Positions 54,499 to 64,000 of a DNA stretch of 64,000 nt are shown here, one piece after another; within the stretch, counting starts at the first letter, position 1; each line of letters opens with the position of its first letter. A model generated the notes under the pieces. The model was not told the DNA's origin. It made no database searches and saw only the letters and a program-made list of their open reading frames with translations. Source of the DNA: Purpureocillium takamizusanense (taxonomy: Eukaryota > Ascomycota > Sordariomycetes > Hypocreales > Ophiocordycipitaceae); assembly GCF_022605165.1 (NCBI RefSeq), contig NC_063069.1, forward strand, positions 248,001 to 312,000, given 5' to 3'. Made by a program: the position numbers and the translations under genes.

Positions 54499-55549
54499 AT
54501 TGATAGGGCGTATCTTTGAATCGACAAGGTCAGTTTTACGGTTTGGAAAGCGGGGGGCGTGGTGTAGATCTTAACAGGCAGTTCTAATAAAATGATAAAG
54601 GCCTGAATTGGTTGCTATAAAATAGCGAGTCCTCGTCCGAGTGCAAAGGCCTGTCTTCGCCCCCACCGATCGACGTAATGTGCCATCACCGGCCCGCCGC
54701 CGGGAGCCAGTCTGTGCGTACACAAGGTCAGGGGCATCAAAACATCAGCAAACCCCACCTTTTCGATCGGCTATCTTCTTTGGGAACATGTGGTGAGCCA
54801 TGCTGGACCATCGCTCGTGTGACAGCACGAAGCAGGGCAGAACGATGCTCATTTATTATGAGTCCCTCCATGTCGACCGCGCACACAGCTTGAGGCAAGC
54901 CAGACGCTCAAAAGGGTGTCATAACAACACGAAGCGCATAGGCGTCCAAACACCAAGGATGCATGGCCTTAATAACCCCATCATCGTAATATACATTAGC
55001 TCCAACCCTCGAGGGGTGTGCATTCAGTCTAGTCGCTGCATGTAGTTCCCGAGCACTGGACACTGCAAGCTCGACACCGTGTCGTGGAGCTCTCGCGCCC
55101 TAATGACAATTTTGGACCCTCCAAAGTGAACAACGACCCATGTCGTGACCGTCATGATTCATGACGGCGCATCCTGAAGGAAGTGCGGGATTGGCAACGG
55201 CAGCGGGTCGCCAAAAGGCGCAGTTACCATCGAAGCAACCTCAAATGATCGTAGCATCGGTGCACGATCCCGCCCTGGCTACCTGATGCTGATGACCTGG
55301 ATTGTCTCATCAGAATGACAAAGACGTCGTGATTTGTCCCGCAAGTCCAACCCGAGTACGACGTCTCAACGCCCATGGGACGCGGGTGGGCGGGCAGTTG
55401 CCCAGGTCGAAGCCATCATGGCCTTCCAAGTCGTCGAGACACTTTGACTCGGCGCCTGACACAGCCCCGTGGCCGTGTATCGTGGCGCCTTGCGTCCGCA
55501 TTCCCCAGCGCCCTTCATGAACTGGCTGTTGCCAAGATGTACGTCAGAC
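54499..55549. other. Intergenic, no supported gene
   Basis: Short overlapping open frames only, including the 3' flank of the G-alpha gene. Confidence 0.5.
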
Positions 55550-56977
55550 TCAGAGCATGAGATGCTTCAAGTTTCGCTGTATTATCATATCCTGCACCGA
55601 ATGCATCGTGATTTTTATCAGGTTCGTGTCCGTCGCGTTCGTAAAGTGTCCGTAGATTTCCTTTTCCGGGTCTCGGCATTGGCCTCGGAACTTTTCGAGA
55701 AAGTAGCTGCTCGCGGCTTTGTAATCGTCCGGTGCGCCACGATAGTCCGTGAATCCATGGTCAGTGATCGGTCGCCGCGGGAGCTTTTCCTTGAACAAAT
55801 CCATCTTGTTGAGGAAGATGATCATGGCGGACCTGGTGAACCAGCGGGAGTTCACGATCGACTCGAAGAGCATCAGCGCCTCGTTCATTTGGTTCTGGGC
55901 CGCGGTTAGCATGCAGAGCAGCAAAATGGCGGGAAGGACGGGCCATACCCCATCCATGTCTTCTACGAGACACTGATCGTAGCCACTGATCGCCACGAGG
56001 AACAACACGGATTGAACGTCGTCGAAGCAGTGTATCCACTTCTTGCGCTCTGATCTTTGGCCGCCAACGTCAAAGATGCGGTAGGTCAAGTGCCCGGTAG
56101 CAAAGTGGCACTCGGTGATGCCAGTTGTTTTGAGTCGGGCGCAGAGTATGTCCAGGTCATTGGGCACGTAGTCGCTTGCCCATAGCCTGGATATACTAGA
56201 AACGAAGCTATACTGTGTCAGCCACGTCATCGTCATTTGGGCCGAGGGTTGGGGAAGCAGTACGTACTAATTGACATTATCGTGTAGCGCATATTCACAC
56301 CCTTTGAGAAAGGCCGTTTTGACCCCAGCGTCTTGCCACAGGGCCTTGATTGGGTCGACGAGGTCTTGCGGGAACTGGTCCTCGGGTCCGATCTCGCGCT
56401 TTTCCAGGACCTTTGACATGAGAGTCTGTGCGGGCATAGGTTAGTTGACGCTCGTTATGCGGGGTGCCCGTCGGCATTCATTCGCAAGCTCAGTGCACCA
56501 CGGCGGGGGTGTTGGACATGGCTCCGATGCGATGATGGCATCAATCGGGGGGAAGAGGCACACTTTACTGTCTGGACTCTCAAATTGGTAGTTGAAGTCG
56601 GACATGACCATTTGCATGATGCGGAAGGCTTCGATGATGTTACGGAATATAATCGGCCTCCACCACAGCCTCTCGCGTTCGCTAAAGCTTTGCGAGTAGA
56701 TGAGTCGCATCTGTTTGAGGATCGTGGTCTTTCCCGACTCCCCAGCTCCTGACATACAAAAAACAAACGTTAGCGACAGTACAAACGACGATGGGCGACG
56801 CTGGTGCCGCGTGTTGCCCCGCGGCAGGCATCGTGGGGGGGCGGCGACTCTCGGCTTACCGAGCAACAGCAGCTTCACCTCCTTGGCGAGCCGCGCCTCA
56901 TCTTGCCGTATGCCGCGGTCGATGTCGCGCGAGCGAGCAACGCCGCTGTCGTCCTTGTCGCGAGGACCGAGGCACAT
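55550..56977 (-). CDS. Heterotrimeric G-protein alpha subunit (group II-like)
   Basis: Five exons (56977-56860, 56748-56564, 56425-56268, 56207-55949, 55894-55550) join in phase to 354 aa, the normal G-alpha length. P-loop GAGESGKTT at 40-48, switch I Arg178 in CARLKTTGI, switch II DVGGQRSERKKW with catalytic Gln204, NKMD, and TNAT in place of the usual TCAT. The N-terminus MCLGPRDKDDSG lacks Gly2, so there is no myristoylation site, but it has a palmitoylatable Cys2. This fits group II fungal subunits (GNA-2 type). The C-terminus NLKHLML lacks the Cys targeted by pertussis toxin. It relays receptor signals to development or virulence pathways. Intron 2 uses a GTGTGC donor, the least certain splice call. 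Confidence 0.9.
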
Positions 56978-58690
56978 GGCGGGAGAGGGGGCCGTGTCTC
57001 GTGGCCAACGATGCCGGAGACGCCAGACCGTGACTGCGCATTGATGTGAAGGTGGGAGAATCAACGCGGCGCGGCGGCGACGACAAGCAAGCACCCGACC
57101 CTTTCGGCTGAGCTTCGCAAGAGGCGCAAGCAGGGGGGGAAAAGGGCCCCCTGGTGTCGGGACAAGGACAAGCAAGCAGCTGACTCGAGGCCCAGAAGCA
57201 GAAGCCGCTCCACACCCACAAACTGCTGGTGGGTGGGCTGCAGGACAGGAAGACCCGGAGGAGGAGGAGGACGCGCCGACTCACACTTGGCCAGCAGCTT
57301 ATTATTATGACCAGGGCTTGGATCCTTCCATCAGCCAAGGGATCAACACGCAAGCTCGAGTTGTCCATGCCCGCTGCAAAGCCCTGCAGGCAGGTCCTGA
57401 CAGTAGCCGAGATTTGACTGACGGCTGAGGCGGAGCGTTCCAACGGACAGCGGCGCTTGACTCAAACCCTGCTGGCGCCGCGCCGTGGGGCAGCTCTGGA
57501 CCGGCTTTCTTCAACAGTGGTGTCTCATCGCGACAACGTGGGTTCGGGCCGGGACGGGCGGATCCTGGTTCCGCCTGGGATATGCAGGCAGGCAGGCAGG
57601 CCATCACCTGCGCGTAGGAAGTACATGTGCCTGACAATGGGACTATTGGCCCTGCTTGTCGTCCGTTGGTGTAAATGCTTGATAATACGTACGGCATGAC
57701 ATGCCGTCACATGATGAACAGGGCATGCATCGCCGCCCAGACGCCTGGAGCATGATGAACGGGCAGAAACCGCCGTGGCGAGGTGAGTTCAAGTTCATCC
57801 TGCTTCCAGTCCCTACACAGTACATACGCGTGCGACTCGCCACAATATGCGGACACCAAGACAGTGGCCTTCAATCCTGGTATTATCCCCGCGCCGCAAA
57901 AGGAAAGTGGCATGGTGGCTCGCTTAAGGGCAGGTAGGATCGATGCCTCCTCGATTGGAGGGAAAAATGTAACCCGTTGGCCATCAAGGACAAATGTGTG
58001 TAAAACGGTCAAGCAATACGCCAGACCATCGACACCTGTGCATGACACAACAGGCCGCCCGCATATAGTAGTATAGCATACATGTCTCTCGGATCCGTTC
58101 CGATGCCAGCCAAGCCTGGGCGCCATCAAGTCCTGGTGGGGCCGCATGTGTGATGGCCACAAGGGACATGCCTAGCAGCTTATCGAGCCCCCCGATTGAG
58201 ATCTGACGAAAGGTCGGACACCGGCGACGCCACGTGTTCACGATCCGGCCAAACCCCCGCGAGCCCCGTGCCCTTACTAACTATGATATACGAAGTAGAA
58301 GGCAAATGGGCACTGCCAGGTGGGGGATTTGTAGGCGGTTGTGGGGGAACTTCAAGGGCGACCTCGTATAGAAACTCGAGCGCGGTGACAGCCTGGAGAA
58401 CTGTCCGATTCCGCCCTAGGTAGTCCATTTCATCCAATCGAGCACGGAGACTATGAGTCTTGGACAGTAATATGAAAACTCAATTTGGCCATGGGGTTGT
58501 ATTTGGCGCAGTGGCTGATATAGGGACGTTTGGCAAGCCTTCCCTCGTCAAGTGTGTAACCTACTATCGGCGCAAAACGCTGCACGGAAGAAGGATGCAT
58601 AATTCGGCCGTATTCCTCTTCTTCGCCAACACCACAAACTCTGCATGAAATGTCACGCGACTAATCCCTGTCACGCCTGGCCAGTCGTCA
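56978..58690. other. G-alpha upstream region and intergenic
   Basis: Probably a long 5' UTR/promoter of the G-alpha gene, GC-rich and with a short GGCA-type repeat near 57590. A 151-codon minus frame (58162-57707) overlaps other frames and has no family signal. Nothing else supported. Confidence 0.5.
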
Positions 58691-59821
58691 TCATTTACTG
58701 CCCTCCTGCGCCGACGAAGCCACGCTGTCCGTTTGCGCATCCCGATTAACTACTTCGACATCCCGTCGATCGAGAACAGTAAAGAAACCTGCCGCCAGGC
58801 GACAGAAGAGCACGGAAGCCAGGAGCCGCAAGACGATAAACACGCTGTCCTGCACCGAGACGAACAAGATGCTTGAAAACAAAAGAGTGCCGAAGAAGAC
58901 GTGAATCACCGTGTACACAGCAGTAAACCACGTGATGAGCTTTGTGGCCGTCGTCGGGGGCAGAATCTTTATCCGCAGCTTCTTCTGCCCACTTGCTGCT
59001 ACTTCCGATTTTGGTACTGGTATGTGCCTGACGCGAAGGAAGACCGTTATGGCACCGATTGCGTGGATGGACAGGCCCAGAAAGGCCCATAGAAACATCA
59101 ACCAGCCGTCGCCCTGCACAAAGGTGAAGATGGCCCGGGAGCCAATGCGGTACGCCACCTCAGCCATGTTTCCGATGGATGCCACAGCGAGGCAGTAGAA
59201 GACGGCCCATCCAGCCGCGCTCGCCAGCTTCTCTCGAGCTCCCCGCCCTGCTCGAATGTCCCGCCCCAGCCATGCGGGGACGTGGATTTGGTTGTGTCGC
59301 GGCCGCAGGAAGCTGTCCTTCAGATGGCCCCCGCTGCTCAGCGACGGGCTCAGCGCGGGCGACCCAGCGGCAATCAGCAGCGCGGCCAGGCGACGCTTCC
59401 CCACGGCGGCAATTACGCCGGTGTGCCAGGGGGTGGGCCCGAGCACGGCAAGCAGCGAGGGTGTCAGGCCAAGAAGGACCTGGGCGCTCGCCATTCGGAC
59501 CTTGATGATCTCGGGCGTGTTCCTGAGTATGCAGTCGACTAGCTGATGTGTGGCGGTGTTGAGCCCGAATGCGGCGTTCAGGGGGTCGACATCCGCCTTG
59601 GGGAGTTTAAATGCGTCGTTATCGCCATCGTCGTGCTCGTTTTGGTAGTTGCGCGTGCGGAAATCGCGGTAAATCTTTCCACAAAGAGAGTCATTGTTGA
59701 GGATGTAGCGATACGCCTCGTTGTACTGTGGGAAGAGGGTTGAGAAGTCGGTACGCAAAAGATCACTCGAGACCAGAGGAAGCAGCGAGAGGGCAGCGAC
59801 AACAGCCGCCCATGGCCGCAT
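58691..59821 (-). CDS. Secretory-pathway multi-span membrane protein
   Basis: Intronless, 376 aa from the ATG at 59821. An earlier TTG start at 59944 would add 41 residues and is not favoured, because MRPWAAVVAALSLLPLVSS is a good signal peptide. A soluble, Cys-containing lumenal segment (LCGKIYRDF..., LVDCILRNTPE) is followed by five or so hydrophobic segments (QVLLGLTPSLLAVLG, WAVFYCLAVASIG, GWLMFLWAFLGLS, ITWFTAVYTVIHVFFGTLLF, IVLRLLASVLF). The tail is polar. This type is common and uncharacterised in ascomycetes. Function not known. Confidence 0.75.
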   Translation of the reverse strand: MRPWAAVVAALSLLPLVSSDLLRTDFSTLFPQYNEAYRYILNNDSLCGKIYRDFRTRNYQNEHDDGDNDAFKLPKADVDPLNAAFGLNTATHQLVDCILRNTPEIIKVRMASAQVLLGLTPSLLAVLGPTPWHTGVIAAVGKRRLAALLIAAGSPALSPSLSSGGHLKDSFLRPRHNQIHVPAWLGRDIRAGRGAREKLASAAGWAVFYCLAVASIGNMAEVAYRIGSRAIFTFVQGDGWLMFLWAFLGLSIHAIGAITVFLRVRHIPVPKSEVAASGQKKLRIKILPPTTATKLITWFTAVYTVIHVFFGTLLFSSILFVSVQDSVFIVLRLLASVLFCRLAAGFFTVLDRRDVEVVNRDAQTDSVASSAQEGSK

Positions 59822-62034
59822 CGTCACCGGTCTTTGTATAGCTTCACCTTTGCCGGGAGCAAAAGGGAGCCTTGTCTGCGACAGCCCGAGAAGCAGTCGG
59901 CAAACGTAAAGAAAGAAGTCGAAGAAGTGGCATCCCACGTACATAAATGGCGAGCCGCTGGGTGACGCAAAGACACGCCCCGATCTGACGGGGATCCTTG
60001 ATTGTAATGAGCCAAAACGCGACTAAGATCCTTCGTTAGCCTCATCAGGTCCAGGACACGCGGGCGAGGTCGCCATGATGTGCGACTGATAGCCCTCTCG
60101 CTAGCCTATCCTAATGCCGGACCTCTCCTGCATTTTTTGGGGTGTTTGGAAGACACATTTAGCCAAAACGCCTTCAAGGAAAACGCCTGCCACTATTGGC
60201 AGAAGATCCGTCATGAGCTGCACAAACCGGCACGGTCCGCACTGTTGAGTCGGGCCAGCGTCATCGAGCTCTCCCAATGACCGACCGGAAGCCCGCAGTA
60301 GCTTTGCTGCCTTGTATGGCCCCATGTTTGCGGCTGACGATGATGTTGCAGGGGGCGGAAAGGGCGCGTCGCTTCTGAAAATCTGTGTTACGTACCGGTT
60401 AATATTGGACATCAGTCGAACTTGATGCTGATATTCGGGCTGGCGCCCATTCTAGCTACCGGAAGCACATCACCGTCGCTAGGGCACCTGCTGGTTACTA
60501 AAGCGCAGCGTTAGTTACACTACAGCTCATTATTCTTTCGGCCTGATGTCATTGTAGGCCGTGGACCTTCATACGCTCAGTATATTCTTGGCTGGAAAGT
60601 AGTCTTCTGGTATGGCCAGTGCTACAAGGCGCTGCCTTTACGGACGCTGTTGACGCGTCTGTGGTGGCACACTCGTGATGACCCCGTTGGGGTGGAACGG
60701 GCTGGCCCTGGAGTTAGTGCGCAAGTTGCCTAGAGCCTAAATTTGGTGTCGTTAGCGGTTAGCCCACTGTTACCGGTCTGCAACGGCATCCATGAGGCGC
60801 TGCAGTCGCTGAAGCGGGCTGGACCCAGGTCCTTATTTTTCCGATGCCGCCTGCCCGCCCATCATGAGACGTTGCTTCTGTTCCGTCACTTAAAGTCTAG
60901 TCAAGCTGGACATCATATAGTGTGTAAGTCTTGATGCCTAGCAGAAACCCCCAGGGCCGTCTCTGAAGCAGGGCGACCACATTCTGCGGCGTTGTGAGCG
61001 AGGCCGCCCTAGCAGTGTCAATGTTCGACAAAACAACGCCAGAGTCTTACCACTCACCATCCACCGTGGCACCCACCTTCCACTCCGCTAATAAAGTCGA
61101 CCTCGCAATGCTCATACATGATGCGTAATGCCGACTCTGGGTCACCCCGAGCCTGTTCGAGAACAAGGCCATCGAGATACAGGCAATCGCATGCCGACGC
61201 CCACATTGATCGATCCAGTCGGGCAGCAAAAGCTCGACGCTCACCTCACCATGCAAAAGTAAAGTCGCGTGGCCTAAGCGGGACACGTTGATGTCATACC
61301 ACAGGGCGTGGCACGATTTTGACCGTCTATCGGCGACATGCCGACCCCAACCCGGCGGAGACGAAAGACCGGTCACCCGTAACCTGGCCTTCCGTCTTGA
61401 CGCAAATGCAACCCTTCCAGGGTGTTCCAGCGTGACCCTCCAAAAAAAGCCAACCTCAATGTGGTTTGCTGGACGGCGGCTTCCGGTCGTCCCGGCCTTG
61501 CTACACCGGAGGACCCGGAGGCAAGCCAACGCAATACCACCGTCAATGGCCCACTATTGCCGTTGATGAATACCGCATCATGCGGTCAACTGCCGGTCGC
61601 TGTCGTCGAGTCTTGCAGCCGGCTTGCCTACGCCCCGATCGTCAATTGACTATGTCGAGCCGCGGAAATGCTGCCGTCACCTCACCGGTGGTCAACCGGG
61701 ATGCGCGGGACGACTCATCCAAAGAGAAACGCGGGAAGTCCAGGGGCAGTAGCGGTACAGTGGTATGAGTCTGCTGGTGAGAGCTTCCGACGAGGTTTCG
61801 TTGCCATGACGGCATCACACGCGACAACACAATGTGGCAATGGTACGTCGGGGGGGTTCGGAGCGGGGGGAGGCCATTACATGTGAGAGTGCATATAAAA
61901 CACCACAACTCCCGTCAATGAAACATCAGCTATTTGACTGTTCCATCTGCACACTCTTCAGTCGCCTAATCCCAAATTTCCTCTTCTTTACATCCTTGGT
62001 TCACGTTCCGCCTGTCGATTGGCCTAGACGCACC
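59822..62034. other. Intergenic, no supported gene
   Basis: 2.2 kb with only weak open frames (such as minus 61529-61047 and 60412-60101) that lack family features. They may be decayed genes. Confidence 0.5.
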
Positions 62035-62670
62035 ATGATGGAGCACCGCACCCTGCGATCGCTGGCCATGGCGAACCACTTCATGGTTTTTGTTTCTTCG
62101 GTTATTGTGACTGGAGTCATCTCCCACTTCCTCAAAGTTTACTCTTTTCGCAATGCCCATGTCATCTATCAGGAAGTCGTGGTACGTGTCGCGGTTGACG
62201 GGATGGTCGGTTCGTGCCGTCATCAATTGCTGACAAGCTCTCACTTGCAGGCGACAATCACTCTGGCCTTGTCCATTGTCGCAATGGCTCTACCTTTTAT
62301 CCACGGATACAAAGGCTACCTTCTTCCGGTTAATCTCATTATGTCATATCTTTGGATGACTTCGTTCATCTTCTCGGCTCAGGACTGGGCCGGCGGTCGC
62401 TGTCCCTTCAACGGCCCTTTGGCCAAGTGTGGTCTAAAGAAGACCGTCATTGCGTTCAACTTTCTAGCATTGTATGCCCACTACAACATGACTTAATCAG
62501 GACGTTTCCGCTCACTAACCTTCGTCAGGTTCTTCCTTCTGTGCAACATTGTCGCTGAGGGTCTTCTGTGGCGCCAATCCCGTGTCGAGGCCCAACCTTT
62601 CCATACAAAGGAGCGTCCAGTGTCCGATGCCACTGCTGGAAGCGTACCCGAGACTTCCAGCCACGTTTGA
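62035..62670 (+). CDS. MARVEL-like four-span membrane protein
   Basis: Exons 62035-62181, 62251-62471 and 62529-62670 join in phase to 169 aa. Four membrane segments in order: FMVFVSSVIVTGVISHFL, TITLALSIVAMALPF, LIMSYLWMTSFIFSAQD, and AFNFLALFFLLCNIVAEGLL, the last built across intron 2. A conserved-looking GGRCPFNG lies between spans 3 and 4, and the tail is cytosolic. This arrangement fits the fungal MARVEL family, which acts in membrane apposition and vesicle traffic. Retaining intron 2 would give a false stop after AHYNMT. Confidence 0.75.
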
Positions 62671-63084
62671 TCACCTATTGTGTGAACCTGACGGACCGGA
62701 CGCTGGCCAGAATTGTATTGGAGGCGGCCACCGTTTGATTCCACGCATCAGGAACAGACGAAGAGTGTGGCTAAAAGAGAGGTTCATGAAGACATACTAT
62801 GAGATTTGTTCGCTACCGAGGAGTTCATCTCGATTCTCGTTCCTAATCCGGGACCAGGTGGCGTTGGTGAGTACATCGTCTATGTAAAATTGTTAATAAT
62901 AGCTTCGTATATTTCATCCACCACTTTCTTGGAAGCCAACATGACTAAGATCCTAGAGTACTAAGTTGTACAGTAAGGAACAAAAGGACTTTTTGACTAA
63001 CCCCAGAACTCTTGAGTCGTTTCTTGTCATCATACATTCGATCCTCTCAAAGACCAACCCCTATAGCGCGTGAGCGCCACCATC
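62671..63084. other. Intergenic, no supported gene
   Basis: Short AT-rich gap between the MARVEL gene and the DUF3669 gene; no repeats recognised. Confidence 0.5.
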
Positions 63085-64000
63085 TTAAGACAAAATCCCG
63101 CCGGGCCCCCTCATCGCCTCCAGCTCGTTAATAAACAATATCGGTAGAAAAGTGGTTTTCGTGCCCTCGTTATGGTCTGCAAAGATGTAGATAGACATCT
63201 CCAAGTAGGCTCGACGAAAGGTAGCCCACACGTCTCTGTATGCGGGCGCGTCTATCCATCGCGGCCAGCATGCCCCGTTCTGCATTATTGTATCCACAAG
63301 ATGCGTCGTGACAGCGCGAGCTGTCCGCCGGAAGGGTCTGCAGTTCGCAAAGTCAATGAGCCAAAGCTGGACATGACCACCCTTGTCGCATCCCAGCATG
63401 AAGTCCACACCAGCGGCATCAATACTGCAGGCCCAGTGCAGGACGCCCAGAGCCGATCCCATAGATCTTGCAAGGGAGCAGATGTCAACCCGCTCAGCAT
63501 ATAGTTGATCGATGTAGGCTGGACGATCTCGAAGATCAGTTTGCCATCGGTCGGCAAGAGGTTGGAGGTCGCCCATGCGCACTTTGGCCAGGAAATGCGA
63601 ATCCGAAGTGCCACCGAATGCGCGATCTTGGACGCATTTAGATATGTGCCGCCTGACAAGATATTTGGCATGGTGCCTGTTGAACGGTCGGATGTATTCC
63701 ATTGTGTAGGCGGCGCAGTGTTTAGGAAAGTGTAGAGCATTTCTGAACATGTCGCCATGCTCAGATGTCGTGACGTTGGCATAGAAGCGGAAGCAGCGCG
63801 GCACGAAGGGAAGAAGGACTTCAACACGCTGGTCTAATAGCTCGCGATGAACGAGAGTGAACGTCGCATCAACATCTAGTTGTGTTGTATACTCTTGATG
63901 AAGCATGAGTACATCCCGGCTTGCTTTGATGACACGCGTTATGATGTAGGTGGAGTTGTAAACACCCAGGACGTGGCTGTCCTGGCCAGCAGTTGGGCTT
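63085..64000 (-). CDS. DUF3669-domain protein, 5' end outside window
   Basis: The frame is open from the right edge to a stop at 63085, about 305 residues, and upstream codons continue past 64000. Its core, MGSALGVLHWACSIDAAGVDF and LGCDKGGHVQLWLIDFANCR, matches the DUF3669 motif of fungal zinc-finger-associated proteins. That motif resembles a kinase-like catalytic loop, with D in LIDF. No membrane segment. Function unknown. Confidence 0.8.
   Translation of the reverse strand, partial: SPTAGQDSHVLGVYNSTYIITRVIKASRDVLMLHQEYTTQLDVDATFTLVHRELLDQRVEVLLPFVPRCFRFYANVTTSEHGDMFRNALHFPKHCAAYTMEYIRPFNRHHAKYLVRRHISKCVQDRAFGGTSDSHFLAKVRMGDLQPLADRWQTDLRDRPAYIDQLYAERVDICSLARSMGSALGVLHWACSIDAAGVDFMLGCDKGGHVQLWLIDFANCRPFRRTARAVTTHLVDTIMQNGACWPRWIDAPAYRDVWATFRRAYLEMSIYIFADHNEGTKTTFLPILFINELEAMRGPGGILS

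Noticed and set aside
57707..58162. 151-codon minus frame
   Set aside because: Overlaps plus frames, has no motif, and lies in the G-alpha upstream region.
61047..61529. 160-codon minus frame
   Set aside because: No domain or splice context; composition like neighbouring non-coding DNA.
1..64000. CRISPR arrays, rRNA or tRNA genes
   Set aside because: No regularly spaced identical repeats and no cloverleaf or rRNA core found by eye. A covariance-model scan would be decisive for tRNAs.

Overview
The window reads as nuclear DNA of a filamentous ascomycete (Pezizomycotina, probably a Sordariomycete). The genes have short GT-AG introns of about 47-65 bp with CTAAC/CTGAC-like branch sites. The families are typical of such fungi: a hybrid C2H2 plus Zn2Cys6 regulator, a heterotrimeric G-alpha, a MARVEL protein, a DUF3435 tyrosine recombinase, a DUF3669 protein and an Asp f 2/Zps1-type secreted protein. 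At least one element carries RIP-type mutations (CpA to TpA). The species cannot be told from the sequence alone. All exon coordinates were worked out by hand from splice sites and reading-frame phase.

The left half (1-34.4 kb) is gene-poor and rich in transposons and decayed genes. It holds two small related hypothetical genes (704-1801, broken; 3985-4720), a frameshifted small gene (4728-5124), a protein-kinase-like gene next to a PD-(D/E)XK-nuclease-like gene (5959-7899, minus), and a RIP-mutated hAT transposon with 24-bp terminal inverted repeats (9250-12088). Further right are an interrupted gene (12641-14021), a chromo-like repeat gene with an early TAG (15935-17302), an unknown 425-aa protein (18092-19419) and a fresh-looking full-length non-LTR retrotransposon with both ORFs intact and 15-bp target-site duplications (19722-25758). 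These are followed by a degraded second LINE fragment (about 26.5-26.9 kb), a multi-span membrane-protein gene with one in-frame TAG (27759-29558) and a four-exon DUF3435 tyrosine recombinase (31258-33766). About 110-bp inverted copies of one repeat, at 27.1-27.25 and 34.22-34.33 kb, bracket the last two genes.

The centre (34.7-48.7 kb) looks like a catabolic or secondary-metabolism cluster. It contains a flavin monooxygenase fused to an acetoacetate-decarboxylase-like domain (one apparent 1-nt frameshift), a C2H2+Zn2Cys6 regulator (one in-frame TAG), a decayed second regulator, an intact PaxM-like FAD monooxygenase, a CocE/S15-type alpha/beta hydrolase and a VOC-fold extradiol-type dioxygenase. 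The last two share a 542-bp divergent promoter. A working model is hydroxylation of an aromatic ring, meta-cleavage by the VOC dioxygenase, then hydrolysis or decarboxylation of the product.

The right part (48.9-64 kb) is quieter. It holds secreted proteins (HRXXH zinc-scavenger-like, cupredoxin-like, Kazal-like), a complete five-exon G-alpha subunit, a multi-span membrane protein, a MARVEL protein and the 3' part of a DUF3669 gene cut by the window edge.

A recurring oddity is that six otherwise continuous coding frames are each stopped by a single TAG (five) or TAA (one). Every one is explicable as CAG to TAG or CAA to TAA, the change RIP would make.
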